From Symbiodinium natans (lineage: Eukaryota; Sar; Dinophyceae; Suessiales; Symbiodiniaceae): 64,000 nucleotides of DNA. The first letter of the stretch is position 1, and every line of letters starts with the position of its first letter. The stretch spans positions 186,001 through 250,000 of the forward strand of contig CAJNDS010002261.1 of assembly GCA_905221605.1 (NCBI GenBank). The letters run 5' to 3'. The notes beneath the pieces are model-generated. The model was not told the origin of the DNA. It did no database searches and worked only from the letters and a program-made list of their open reading frames with translations. Positions 49,084 through 61,713 of this stretch are shown one piece after another. Made by a program: the position numbers and the translations under genes.

Positions 49084-49086
49084 CTA
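49081..49086 (+). promoter_or_regulatory. Candidate stop-codon readthrough site TGACTA between gag and pol of YR-2
   Basis: The gag stop is TGA followed by CTA, the context best known for efficient readthrough in eukaryotes (UGA CUA). The frame stays open past it for 111 codons, to TAA 49417-49419. In YR-1 the gag TGA (13980-13982, followed by AGG) also has the same frame open beyond it. This suggests the ancestral element made Gag-Pol by readthrough. Confidence 0.45.
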
Positions 49087-49830
49087 TCATGTGATGTGGC
49101 TTCAGCTCTTTCAAAGTCCTCAAACCTTTTGTGTACAGGCGACATTCTTGCAGGGGCGGCTATACCTTCGAGCAGCAATCCTCAGGATCTGCTGGCCAAT
49201 TTCCTTGGTGCAAGCGACTTTTCTTTTGCGGCATTACTTTCAGTCTTGGTGGCATTCTTGGGCGATTTGAACTTTTCGAGGCGTAGTCATGTGGTTCAGT
49301 CCACAGAATCTTCAGCTTATCTCAATTTCGGATACCGCTCAGGGACACAGGTCGGCATTTGCAATCTGACTTGGGATTATCCACAGCTTGTTTCTTTCAT
49401 CAACCTTTGTTTGAGGTAAGCTTTCCCTAAGAAGAGTTGGGCTTCGATTTGCGTGTCACATAACTCTTTTGCAAAGCTACACAGTGATTCAGGGAATTTG
49501 TACGGCTCTGAAAACCATGTGCTTTCTCTGGGCCAACATGTGGGTGGCCTTCTTTGGTTGGAGGGTGTATTGGATCAGCCTGCGCCTCCCCCATCTTCTC
49601 AGTCCGTGGTTTGTTCCGGCGGCCTGGTGAACATTCACGAAAAGCCATTTTCTTTTAACCCATGTCTTCTTCATGGTTCTTCTGAGTGGATTGGAGATCG
49701 ATGGGTGCTGATCGCGTACACCCCGACAATCTTCCAATCTGCTTCATCCGAAGATTTATTGCAGTTGCAGGCGCTATCTTTTCCTCTCCCTGGGGCTGCG
49801 AGCGAATCTTTGGCGGCAACTTCACCATCG
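49084..49830 (+). pseudogene. YR-2: 2-oxoglutarate/Fe(II) dioxygenase-like domain (TET/JBP-type plan)
   Basis: After an in-frame TAA (49417-49419) the frame reads SICVSHNSFAKLHSDSGN, then HVLSLGQHVGGLLWLEG, then FSFNPCLLHGSSEW and GDRWVLIAYTP. This fits a double-stranded beta-helix dioxygenase: HxD at 49480-49488 (H-S-D), the GG-LW strand, the distal His at 49672-49674 and, nine residues on, the Arg at 49699-49701 that would bind 2-oxoglutarate. All four key residues are present. The GG-LW and H-x8-R pattern is that of the TET/JBP group, which oxidises methylated bases or thymine in DNA, but AlkB-like or protein hydroxylase relatives cannot be excluded without a profile search. It lies directly before a methyltransferase domain in the same frame, which supports a DNA substrate. 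Confidence 0.6.
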
Positions 49831-50570
49831 CCAGTGCCTTTGGCGTCAGATACAAAGCTTTTCCTGGACCTCTGCTGTGGATCTTCGGCTCCTTTCTCCA
49901 CGGCGGTACGTGCTCTGGGTATCCCTTGCCTTGCGGTTGATCCACTTTTCGGAGAAGGTTTGGACCTTCTTCACGATGAAACTTTTGACAGACTCATGGC
50001 CTTGGCTCACAATTGTGTCTTTAAATTTGCACATGGCAGTCCACCCTGTGGCGAGTTTTTGCTGGTTAAGCTTCGGGACGACGGTGGGCCTCGGGCCATC
50101 CGCGTGCCAGATGAACCTTATGGCAGGTCTGATCTGAATGAGGCAGAGTCCGAACGCTTGCATACCTTTAAGTTGGCGACCCGGTGCATATCTTTGCTGC
50201 TGGCAGTCTTTGAGTCAGGTGGCCAAACCAGTCTTGAGGTCGTCACGTCCGCATGCCAGTGGCAGCAGGATTGGTTTAAGCACTGGGCGTTTGCGACATC
50301 TCTTCGCTCACTTCAGAGCCTGGCAGGCGTTTGCCAACATGGAAAGGATGCACATGCACAGATCTGGGGCGTCAAAGATGAGAATGGGCAGCATCTGTCT
50401 CGCTTGACAGCCACGTACCCTGAGAGTTTGGCAAGCGCCTTGGCCCAGCATGTTCTTCCTTTGTTTACGCCGCTGCCGGACGCACAATGCGTTGACCTGC
50501 AGGAACGTATGCAGCTGCTTCCACGTAAACCCATGTCAGCTTCCTTTCCCTGTGCTACCCAGGATGGGGG
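49831..50570 (+). pseudogene. YR-2: DCM-type cytosine methyltransferase-like domain
   Basis: The domain follows the dioxygenase without a break. Motif I is LFLDLCCGSSAPFSTA (49858-49905), a variant of the SAM-binding DLFxGxGG motif. Motif IV is HGSPPCGEF (50032-50058), with the nucleophile-type Cys at 50047-50049 preceded by two Pro as in cytosine-C5 enzymes. A Glu-containing SLEVV near 50235 stands where the family has ENV or ENP, so motif VI is degraded. The end (HGKDAHAQIWG ... LTATYPESLASALA) resembles a conserved block in dinoflagellate methyltransferase-like predictions. A frame change near 50570, in a run of G, ends this frame. Capture of cytosine methyltransferases by retrotransposons has been reported in eukaryotes including dinoflagellates; whether this is the same family is unknown. 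Confidence 0.6.
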
Positions 50571-50582
50571 GGGATCTTCAGC

Positions 50583-51932
50583 ATGCCAGATTGGTCCTCG
50601 CCGCAGCCAGGCAAGGATGATCTCCTACGTGAAGTACGCCACAAACTACGTGCAAAGCTTTTGCAGTTTCGTGCTCCACAACGCCTCCGGGAGCATGTGG
50701 CAAATAATACAAACTCCCCGCTGTTCACTTCAAAGGAGGCCTTTGAACTGCGTGCAATTTGGGATGCGGTCTTGGCGCCGTCTGCTGGTTTGGATTGGCA
50801 GGTGTCAGCTGGTCAGCCTTACTCTCTTTCAGCTTTGGAAGCTGTGGCATCTTTCATTGCTGATAAAGATGTGTCGCTATGGCCATGCTTGCGTGCGGGG
50901 GTGCCGACAGGTTACCGCCGCAATATACCTTTGTCTGGGGTTCTGATTCCGCTGGAGTGAAACGACTTCGATCCGCCACCTCTTCAACACTGTACTGGTA
51001 ACTGGAGTGAGGCTGAAAAGGATCCGGATTTGTTCCGTGAGCTCATTGAGCAGGAGGTGGCTGCTGGCTTCTTGGAAGAGGTTGGCTCACTGGAGACGGC
51101 GCAGTCACGTTGGCCGAATCTCACTGCAGTGGGCAAGTGCAACATTGTCAAGCATCCCGCCAAAGCTCCTCGCTTGATCATGGACAGCTCTATATCAAAT
51201 ACCAATGCTGGTTGTTACATTCCGGAGCGTTGCACGATGCCGTCTTTGCAGGACATTCGCGCATCATGGGCCCTGCGGGGGGATGATACAGATTTTCTGG
51301 CATTTGCAATGGACATCAAGGGGGCACACAAGACAATACGAATACATCCAGACGAATGGGGTCTCAATATGCTGCAGCTGGCATCCATCTGCTTTGCATA
51401 TCAATGCTGCCCTTTCGGCGCAGCGTTTTCAGCCTTTTGGTGGGCGAGGCTTTCAGCTTTCTTCATACGGTTCCTGCATGTGCTGATTTTCTTGAAGCGT
51501 TCCCTGTGCGCTTACCTGGATGATTTCTACATGGTTCAACCTTGCGAAGTGGCAGCTTTGACATCATCGATGATCATTTCTGTGTGCCAGTGCTTCAATA
51601 TACCTCTGTCGTGGGCCAAATTACAGTATGGTGCACATGTGGTTTGGATAGGCTGGTCTTTTAACCTGCGCTCACACTCCTTTCATCTGCCATACGAAAA
51701 GCTCGAGAAACTTCGTACAAAGCTGTCTGCGCTGCTCAAAGGCGAGTTCACTACGCGGCATGAATTGGAGGTCGTGGCTGGTTATTTGCAGTGGGTTTTC
51801 CAGATGCACAAACTCTTAAGCCCTGGTTGTCATGTTTGTACGATGATATGCGTCGTCCAGTTGCGACTTCATACTCCGTGGAGCCCTCACAGTGGATTGA
51901 GTTCATTTCATGTATTTCAGATGACCTTCTGA
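50583..51932 (+). pseudogene. YR-2: linker and DIRS-type reverse transcriptase
   Basis: From 50583 a second frame reads the linker (MPDWSSPQPG ... SLWPCLRAGVPTGYRR), meets TGA at 50958-50960, and continues in the same frame to about 51800. RT motifs are VKHPAKAPRLIMD, AMDIKGAHKTIRIH (Asp 51312-51314), CPFGAAFSAFWW and AYLDDFYM (YLDD at 51513-51524). The VWIGWSFN and HELEVVAGYLQWV blocks are the thumb end. YLDD-type RT beside a tyrosine recombinase points to the DIRS group. Residues after 51800 in this frame are out of frame; the real sequence moves to the frame of the RNase H part. Confidence 0.72.
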
Positions 51933-52536
51933 TCCAGCGGCAGTTACCTGGCGCAGCGCTTCCTCTTGGTGGTCGTCTTCTTTCGGTGAAGCATCAGGCC
52001 CTGCGCAGCAAAGCAGATCTAGGATGTGTGGGGATTTCACCAAAGCGTATCTGGCTTCGCATAACCAATCCTGCGTCATCCAAGCGTCGACTTTCGCATC
52101 AATCAAAGGTCTTCTTGCACTACTGGCGTCAATGGGCACAGATGCCTTTCTTTTCGCGCCCCCTGGCAATGCCACCTCGCTGGCTCCCAGACGCTTTCGC
52201 TGCAGATGCTTGCGCTTCTGGCAACAAGATTGGGGTTGGCGGCTTCATCAAGATGGGCGATGCACCTCCTGTCTGGTTCTCTGAGATGTTCAGCCTTCGT
52301 TCTCTTCAGAAATTGATCTCTGATCTACCATCAGTTGCACAAGAGGCCATCACTTGCTGGGAGACTTTAGCCCAAATGGGGCTTGTTCTTATTCTGGCTT
52401 CATGCTTTCCTGGCGACTCAAGATCTGTGTACCTTCTTGGTGCGACAATACCGGGGCGGAATCCACTTCGAACAAGTTGTTCTGCACATCTCTTCCCCTG
52501 GCGTTCTTTGCGCAAAAGAGATTGCTTCTGTCTTGA
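51791..52536 (+). pseudogene. YR-2: RT thumb remainder and RNase H (truncated)
   Basis: The frame starting near 51791 reads LKPWLSCLYDDMRRP, IPLGG-like and SVKHQALRSK blocks that follow RT in DIRS-like polyproteins, then RNase H with FAADACASGNKIGVGGF (Asp 52205-52207) and AQEAITCWE (Glu). Another frame change near 52354 gives CDNTGAESTSNKL (Asp 52444-52446) up to the stop at 52534-52536. The last RNase H block (a D-A-D near the C-terminus) is missing, so the 3' end is truncated or diverged. Confidence 0.68.
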
Positions 52537-53442
<906 letters not shown>

Positions 53443-53518
53443 CCCATCGTCACACTTTCACCCAGACCTGACTCACCTCCGGGCGCGCCTGGTGCGTGGG
53501 GGGTCTCCCCCAAGCCCT

Positions 53519-53531
53519 GCAGAAGAAGAAG

Positions 53532-53589
<58 letters not shown>
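53519..53589 (+). repeat. (GAA)n then (GA)n microsatellite
   Basis: A short GAA run leads into GA repeats to 53589. A further GA run lies at 53670-53696. Confidence 0.95.
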
Positions 53590-53592
<3 letters not shown>

Positions 53593-53713
53593 CCGAGCAG
53601 TATGCTCGGCTGAGGGCAGCCTCCAGCACGCTCTGAAGGAAAGGACAGGACAGAAGAGACCCCGAAAGGAAAGAGAGAGAGAGAGAGAGAGAGAGATTTT
53701 CCTCCCCATATCC

Positions 53714-53750
53714 CCAGCAAGCCAGCAAGCCAGCAAGCCAGCAAGCAAGC
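53714..53750 (+). repeat. (CCAGCAAG)n short tandem repeat
   Basis: About four and a half units of CCAGCAAG, the last one shortened to CAAG. Confidence 0.85.
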
Positions 53751-55610
53751 AATCGCATCATGTCAGGCATTGGTTCCCATGCAATGTGATGTGCGGATGT
53801 GGATCATCACCAGGCGAGCTACCTCAGCGAATGGCGGTTGTTTTTTGGTATAGAGTGTGGACTGGACATGTTTGGCTCTCTCAATCGTTCCTGGTTTCCC
53901 TCACCTTCTTTGCACATGAACCTCCGGCTCCAGGTACCTACCAGTAAGGTTATTCGGATTCAGGAGTTTCCGCATTGGTTCGGTGTCCAACTTGTAAAGA
54001 TGTGCTAATGTCTGTTTCCATTGTTCTTCACACGGGCGAGGCCCTAAAGTCTGAGAAGAAAACCCAAGCTGCAGGATTTAAAGTTAACGTTTTGCGGCCT
54101 TGGGAAGTGCTTCCGCTGGGACACTCACGGCACTCTGCTGGACTCCAAGCATGGCAAAGGCCCAGTAAGCAGGATCCTTCGCCCGGCCCTGTAGCTTGCA
54201 CTTCAAAGCAGCTCGTCCATTCGGAGTGGCAGGGCGCTAAGCGTAGCATGGTCCCGAGGGTCCAGGGTGGCTTGAGGACGGCGTGAGGTCACCACTGGGC
54301 CCGGAGGCTTTGACTTGCGTCTCTCAACAGTGCCCACCGCATTCGAACCTGAAGATGTTTTGTGTCTGAGGCACCTGACGGCTGAAACTTGTTCCTCACA
54401 GTCTCATCTCTGAAGCTCCAACCATATCCTGAACCAAGATGAGAATGCTGTGTACTTCCGCGACATTTCGGAGCAGGTCGGAAGCCACGATGTTGCTTTG
54501 GAACGGAGATGTAGATCTCTGACAGGACTTAGTCTTGCGTGAGTTGGGAGCAAGAGTGAGGGAGTCAGGAAGTGCGTATTTCTCAAAATATTCCCTAGAT
54601 AGTCCTTAATAGGGACCACTATAGTCCCCCGATAATCCCAATGTGTCCCTAGATTCCCACAAGGCCCCCCCATTTTGAGCAATGCCCAAGCTCACGATGC
54701 CTCTACAGGTGGATGGGGCAAGCTTCTTGGATGGAGCTCATTTCTACAACAATGCGCAGCACTCACAGGCTGAAGTGGAAGCAAGCACGAAAGAATCTTA
54801 CATGCATGGAGTTCCGGGATTCTTCAAGGGAAGCGCACCTAGCAGACAAACTCCAAGATTGTTTTTGGATTGGTGTCTTGAGCTCAGACTTTCTCAAGCC
54901 TGATTCCTGATAGCTGCCAGGAGCATGCGACGAGTGCTGGGTCTAAGCACAAGCAAGGCCTTGCCCGGAGCGAGCAGGTAAGCAGACACAATGAAGCGAC
55001 ATGTACAATGTCGAGTGAAAAGGGAGCTTCAGGCACATGAACATTTGCCACAATAGGTGCGTGGTTGCCCAAGCTAGAGCCCGGCTAATTGGAAGAAACA
55101 GCTTCATGAGTCTTTTCGCCATTGGGCCGTATCTTGTCCACCAGATGTGTTTGCAGGCGTTTTCGCCGCAAACAAGGCATGTGAGCCCGGCAAGATCTCT
55201 TGTCCAAGCAGCTGAGTCATGTTCTGCGGTGCATTCTTGCTTAGGGTTTTCAAGAATCCTTTATAGCGAGCACATATCGTGCATCAGTTCTTTCAGCGCC
55301 AGTTTTTGGAAAGCGGATCGCGGAGATGGATGCAGTGCCAATCAGAACTCCAACCGGCATCACCGAAAGGAAGCTTTTTCTCCGTGCCTCGTTGGAGGAG
55401 AAAGCCACGCGTTGGTCGGGGAGCTTCTTGGAGAACGCTCGTCTCTACAGCCACCTCAGTCTTGACCTGAGATGGACCCATGACAAGTGACCAGGGATTG
55501 GGATTTAGGTTCGAACCTGAAGTTCCAGATCTGCTGATTTTGAGTGCTGCACTTTATTGTGCGTGCAGTAGGCCTTGCTACACAAGGAGTTCGATCTCGC
55601 AGGCACTCAA
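53751..55610. other. 1.9 kb without a supportable gene
   Basis: Only short open frames without motifs. I see no LTR, domain or RNA gene. Confidence 0.5.
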
Positions 55611-55793
55611 GCAATCCATCCGTCCATCCATCAAGCAATCAATCAATCCATCAATTGATCAATCAGTCAGTCAATCACTCACTCAGTCAAGCACACACTC
55701 AATCAATCACTCAGTCAATCATTCACTCAATCACTCAATCAATCACTCAATCAATCAATCACTCAATCAATCAACCAACCAATCAATCAATCA
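55611..55793 (+). repeat. (CAAT)n-type degenerate microsatellite
   Basis: About 180 bases built from CAAT, CACT, CAGT and CCAT tetramers. Open frames in it encode only Ser/Ile/Asn/His low complexity. Confidence 0.93.
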
Positions 55794-56711
55794 TGCGTTC
55801 ATATTTCTCGCTAGGAACCGTAGAATTTAACCTTCACGTTTACCTAGGAGTCGCCTCTACTTGGTTTAAAGATCCCTGAAACATGACTAGCAGCCGAAAC
55901 TACAAACGTCACAAGCAATGCGGGCTGGTGTTTCAGTACAAGCTCCAGTCTTTGACCCATGTTCCTCAAGTTCAGGGTCCTAGAAGACCTGACGTGACGC
56001 GGAGGTGGTGGGCAATTGCAAAGCCGATCAATGCGGAAGGCTGGACTCCTTGAGCATCAGGTCAAGTACAAGCCAGTAAGTACCGCTGGCCTCGGGTTCC
56101 GCTTGCCCCAGTCAAGCTTTTGCAGCCTTGTAGTGCCTGCTTAGAGTAAGTAGGCAGTTGTGCTGGGCGATAGAGCTTCGCGCTTTGACCACGAACTTAC
56201 CTCAAGTGCTGTTCTTTGGCCTCGGATACCGAGACTGCAGGGGACTTCCTTTTCCCTGCAAGGCCAGGCTGACCATCGGTTGGTTCATGTGGATACTTGG
56301 CTTAAGCTTATAATATGGGTTGTCCTCAGAGGCCACAGTTTTTACAGCATTCCTCGACCAAAAAAAAGTTGAAAGCTCAACCCCCCAAACCTGAACCCCA
56401 AAACCACTAAACATTGAACGAACATTCTCAACAGAGTCCTCAGGAGCTCCAGGAAGGCAGTGTTTGGTGAGCATGCCGGTGAGGAACAGACCGAAAACAC
56501 ACCAACGAAGCGCTGCAACCATGTGAACATTCATGGTAGTCTTCTCTTCGGCTCCGGAATTTGGAATCAGGTTCAGATAATGACGAAGAGCCCGCCATAC
56601 TGCTCGACATTGATGGCCATGCAGTAGTATCCAAGACCCTGGAACCCCAGAGCTTGGCAAAAGAATGGCCATGAGCTGAGGCGAATCTGGTACATTCTTT
56701 TCTATGGCGCT
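55794..56711. other. 0.9 kb without a supportable gene
   Basis: A minus-strand open frame (56202-56672, 156 codons) exists but has no domain and several competing frames. Confidence 0.45.
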
Positions 56712-57023
56712 TTGATTTTTCTGTCTATATTCGTCGTGGGCCTCTGCCTCGACAAAAACTGCAAGGATTATGGCCCATGCGCCTTATGCTGCGCTGGCTG
56801 TGGCGTGTGTGTGCTCGTCTGTGTGGGCATGTTCATCTTTTCGGGACTCATGCTCTTTGGACGATATGTTTCAGGCAAGTGCTTGGGTTGCATTTGGTAT
56901 GTTTTCCAGAGGGCTCACCACGAAGTTTTTGTTGAAGAGTTTATCGACCAGTTGCTGAGGCATGCTTTATATGATGGCTCGGGGTATGTGATTCGGGACC
57001 AGGCTACTAATAACGACTCGTAA
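56712..57023 (+). CDS. Small hydrophobic Cys-rich open frame, 103 codons, unknown
   Basis: The predicted protein has a hydrophobic N-terminus (about residues 2-12), a Cys-rich stretch (CALCCAGCGVC) and a longer hydrophobic span (about 29-52). A more polar, partly acidic C-terminus (EEFIDQLLRHAL) follows. It could be a small membrane protein or an exon of one. It has no neighbours to suggest a function and could be a chance frame. Confidence 0.25.
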   Translation: MIFLSIFVVGLCLDKNCKDYGPCALCCAGCGVCVLVCVGMFIFSGLMLFGRYVSGKCLGCIWYVFQRAHHEVFVEEFIDQLLRHALYDGSGYVIRDQATNNDS

Positions 57024-57460
57024 TGACATCAAATGGACTTGTGAATAGCATGCCGGTGAGTGGATCTTGTGGGTCTTGTCAGAGTCGAGGTGCGAGTGCG
57101 ACTGTACCTGATGTGCCAGCAGTTGAAGCAGCCACTTGCGATGAAGGGCCCTCGCACAGGCGCAGGGTTGATACTGCTCGTCTGTGCAACAGCAAGCTGG
57201 TGCAGCCAGGGGTCAGGCTAAGAATACGAGCTGCCTTGTCGCAGGGCGCAGGTGGACAAAAGACTCCTTGTCGTGATTTGGCAATGCTTGAATGAAGCGC
57301 TGCACTCCTTAAGCACGGGGTGGAAGCAACAAGTAGAGCAAGAAGTGCAGAAGTAGCAACAAGACGTAGCAGGAAAGTGCTTAACAACATGCCAGGACAA
57401 CGTTTTGGTCCCAGCATATTAATACTGCTGGAGTACTCCTCCTGCTCCCCTAACTGCTAC
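57024..57460. other. 0.4 kb without a supportable gene
   Basis: Short overlapping frames on both strands (57023-57295 and 57079-57417) without motifs. Confidence 0.4.
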
Positions 57461-57528
57461 TACTCCTCCTCTTCCTCCTCCTCCGCCTCCTGCTGCTCGT
57501 GCTAGTACTGCTACTACCACCACCACCA

Positions 57529-57562
<34 letters not shown>

Positions 57563-57563
57563 T

Positions 57564-57594
<31 letters not shown>

Positions 57595-57595
57595 G

Positions 57596-57636
<41 letters not shown>

Positions 57637-57784
57637 TCTGCTACCACTGCCACTACCACTACCCCTACCACTACCACTACCACTTCCACTTCCACTACCA
57701 CTACCACTACCACTACTACCAGTACCACATATACTACTACTACTACTGCTACTACTACTACTCCTACTCCTGCTGCTGCTGCTG

Positions 57785-57823
<39 letters not shown>

Positions 57824-57954
57824 GTATACTACTGCTTCTGCTACTACTACTCCTACTCCTACTCCTACTCCTACTCCTACTCCTACTCCTACTCCTACTC
57901 CTACTCCTACTCCTACTCCTACTCCTACTCCTACTCCTACTCCTACTCCTACTC
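57461..57954 (+). repeat. (ACT)n / (CTCCTA)n compound microsatellite, about 0.5 kb
   Basis: Mostly ACT and ACC trinucleotides to about 57846, then CTCCTA hexamers to 57954. The open frames across it on both strands encode poly-Thr, poly-Leu or poly-Val and poly-Arg/Ser only. Confidence 0.97.
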
Positions 57955-59883
57955 GTCGTGCTTCTGCTAACAGGTGTCACAGTAGTCGTCATCGCTTGTC
58001 AACAACGACGCTACCTCCAACTAAGACAAATGCCACTGTCATGATATCAACTGACGCACAAATGACAGGGTTCTATTCTGTGATCTACTCTGCTTTACTT
58101 TCTTTGGACATTTTCGCGGCATGGGAGCTATCATTGTTGCAGGCGCGATGTAGGGGCGTTGCCTTCCCTATAGCGTATGACTTCGAATCTTGATCCAGAT
58201 TATAGTGACGGTGCAGGTATAGTTATAGGAAGCCTGCTTTACAGAAACAGCGTTGTTGGTGCACTGTATCATCAAATGATTGCGCGGTTGAAGTGCCAGG
58301 CTCAAATGCCAATAGCTGCTGTTGTCTGACCTCCAATTTTGGATCCACGATCTTGCGGTCTTTGCCACCATGCGCTTGCATGTCCTTGTCCTCCTGGCGA
58401 GCGCAGCTGCCTATCGTGAAACCGATGGGCACCAGACAACTTGGCTGCATTTGGATAGTTGTTTGCTTGGTAGCCCTGACGCATGGACGTTGCAACATTT
58501 CGTCACCTGTCGTTGCATCCAGGAGATGCTATGGTGGAGCCAGCATTGCTGTTTCAGTTGAGTGTAGTTGGCTTTTTGAGAACGGAGCGTTGTACCGGCA
58601 CCGTGTCATGGAGCTTGGCCCGTTGGGAAATCGTCAGACCGCAATCTGAGGAAGAGTAGCCTCTCCGTCATCGACATCCAGCAGCAGGAGGCAGGAGTCC
58701 TGGCATGGAGGATTGTGCAGCTTGCTGTAGGGTGGATGTATCGCAAATCTGGCGCTGTCAGATTCAACGACAAGCACAGGATGCACACTACTTTAGGTGG
58801 GGGTACGCTGGAAGAATCCAGTAGTGAGTTGGTGGAAGAATCAATGATTGGTAGCATATTTCCTTGTGTACAAACTACTCAGGACCCATGCCATGTCGTT
58901 GCTACATGTTCGCACAGGGACAAGATGCAGACATGTGTGGACATGCAAAATTGAAATTATTGTCGTAATCCGTTCCATTGTCGCCAATATGATCTCTTTC
59001 ATGCTCATGCTTGCTCTTAGCATCAGCATTAAGAAAATCACTGACGGAAGAGCTAGGGCACTTCTTATCTTCTTGCGCTGGGTCAAACACTCCCAGCCAG
59101 ACAAACCCTAATCCGGCGAAGAAGCTGTCATGCTGAATCCGCAGACCCTGACTGGCATGTAGCTTGAGACTTTGGGTTCGTGCAGGGTTTCATGATTCGG
59201 GTTAGGCTAGATTGTTGAAGGCTTGCCTTGAATCATCCAGCTTCCGGGCCTTCAGGATTCAGGATTGCACGGATCGTTCACATTGCTGGCCTGTATGTGA
59301 GGGCACTTGACATCAGACTTCATTGGAACCCTGTAAATCAACCGTCTCTTTCAGGACGGCGAGCCGTGACGCATCAAAAGATGTGGGCACACGGGACGTA
59401 GGAAAACGGGCACATATAACATAAAGCCCATCCCTCAGCTGCATAATGAACCTACATCCTGAACTTTGAAGCTTTGTGGCCCAGCTCTCCTAGTAAACCT
59501 TGCGTGTATCTTCTGTGCCACGCGCAAACGAGCTGGCAGGTTGCCCACAGCATAGAGAAGAAGAAGGCATCATCTGTCCATGCAGGGGAGAAGTCGCCAG
59601 GATCCCCAGCAGGGCATTGTTGAAAAGCAAATAACAAGAAGCAAACTCATAATGATGATAATCATAACATTCCAAAATCATGGTTTCTTGTACTGATCGT
59701 CAGATTGGTTCTACAAGGGAGGACGGCCTGAACATGAACCACCATGATCAATGCGAGCATGGCATGTAATCACCATGGGTAGAGATAGTGGCAGAAGCGA
59801 TCGTATCGATAGTGATCGTAGCAGGAAGAGTAGAAGTAACCGTAGAAGCAGCAGCAGAAAAGGAAGTAGCAGTAGCAGTAGCA
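57955..59883. other. 1.9 kb without a supportable gene
   Basis: Short frames only; no motif, repeat or RNA gene recognised. Confidence 0.5.
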
Positions 59884-60031
59884 CCATTGCATTGCATTGC
59901 ATTGCGTTGCATTGCATTGCATTGCGTTGCGTTGCATTGCACTGCAGTTGCAGTTGCAATTGCAACTGCAATTGCATTGCATTGCACTGCATTGCACTGC
60001 ACTGCACTGCACTGCACTGCATTGCATTGCA
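59884..60031 (+). repeat. (TTGCA)n pentanucleotide microsatellite
   Basis: About 148 bases of TTGCA, CTGCA and TTGCG pentamers. A central segment, CAGTTGCAGTTGCAATTGCA, is close to an inverted repeat and could form a hairpin. Confidence 0.95.
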
Positions 60032-61713
60032 CACGCTGCTCCGATCCCGAACGAAGCATTGCGAGGGAGACAAGGCATATGCCTCGGCAGCTTTGTAGCT
60101 GCAGTGCGTTTGCACTTCTCGACAGCATAGTCGGCACTATTGGCTGCTGTAGCAGCTATACGTAAATGTGTCAGTCCATGGAATGCAGGTCAAAATTCAA
60201 CTCCGAAACACGCATCGATGCCCTCAGCTGAGAAAAGCTCTGCGATGCCTCACTCCCAACATTGAACGGGTGTTTACTTAGCTGCCCAAACACCATGAAC
60301 TGAATCAGGCTCGAAAAATCTGCAAGACCAAGCAGCCCACCCTCCGTTCCTCTCTTGAAACCAAAAAACCATGGCTCGAGAACCATGAGGTGAAAAACAG
60401 TGCTGTAACCATTCCAAGGCTTGGGGATGCCGACCGAGCTACAATGCGAGAGAACCAATACACACATTTCACGACGTGGCAGTACATCTCCAGACGATAT
60501 GGGGGGTAAGTGTCTGTGTTAGAGCTGGAGGTTAACACCCCACACACACACACAACAACATTGCTCAGTGAATTTGAGTGCACGACGGTGCACGAAAAAA
60601 AGCGCCGACCGATCCCCGCCCCACGAACAAACCCCCGCACCCTCAGCAGCGACCCTTGGGGATCAGGCACATGGCCTGTCCTCGCCCGGCCGTGGGTCAT
60701 GCCCCGGCATTAACCACGTGTGTCGTGCACCGTGGAAACGAAAAACGAATCGTAGTCTCTTTCGTCGTAGAACCGTGCCCCGACGCATCCCAATTCAGTG
60801 TATGTGTATCAAACAGGTTCGAGCCTAACGCCAGCTGTGGACACAAAAATGAGGAAGGAGCCACGGGGGTGTAATACGCACAACGCGACCAGAGCCCGAA
60901 CTACCAGCTACCTGCGATTCGTCCGACTGCCCACCCAAAAAAGCAGTCCGACGCGATAGTCCCCGCGACTTTGGGCGGGACCGTTCAGTTCGCGCATCCG
61001 GGCCCCAACACCCAAAGCCGACCACGCCCGAAATCACCGCACAGCAGCCCAACACACGGTCGGACTACCGCCAGCGATGTGGGTCCCGTCGGCCCCAACT
61101 CAAACGACCAGCACAGAATCCTAAATCGAAGGCGAGCACCATCAGGCATGGGTTAGCCAGGGGGGTTGTGACTTCACTGGTGCCGCGGGGAGCGCTTGCC
61201 GATGCTGCCTCCAACCAGCTTGATTCGGATCCCTTCAATCTAGATGTTTCGAGCTCTCCCGCATCTTCCAAACCAAGAGGAAAAGCAAACACCTGCCCCG
61301 TCTGCGATGCCGCCCGCTTGCAAATTGCCTGTTGCACCCTCGGTACTGCAAGTCCGCAGGCGCAGGACGCGGGTGGTTGTGTCAGCTTCAGACCAGTGTT
61401 GCATGCCGAGGTGTGACGACCGTTGGGGCCGGCACGAGTGCCCAAGCAGCCCTACTTAGCTCTCAGCACGACGTCCGTGTCACAGACCTGAGCACTACAT
61501 AACCCTTGGCATTGCAGCTCCAGTAGGACAGGTACTTTCAATGCTGAGTGGAAACGTGAGGTGCGCTGCAGGCACAGAGGCAAGGAAGGTCCGTTTGGTC
61601 TTCCATACTTCCGCAGTGCACATGCTACATGGCACACGTTCCACCGTTGTGCTGTCCAAGCGTATTGGCAGGTTTTATGCAACATTCAAGCCTAGACCCT
61701 TACACAGCAGAGC
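60032..61713. other. 1.7 kb without a supportable gene
   Basis: Overlapping open frames on both strands (for example 60578-60874 plus, 61065-61445 minus) show no recognisable domain. A (CA)n run of about 14 bases lies near 60541-60554. Confidence 0.45.

Noticed and set aside
55500-55525. B-box-like GGTTCGAACC as part of a tRNA gene
   Set aside because: No A box at the right distance and no acceptor-stem pairing.
57450-58044. Long open frames on both strands encoding poly-Thr/Leu and poly-Val/Ser-Arg
   Set aside because: They are translations of the ACT/CTCCTA microsatellite.
59884-60031. CRISPR-like or satellite array
   Set aside because: The unit is a five-base repeat with no spacers; it is a microsatellite.
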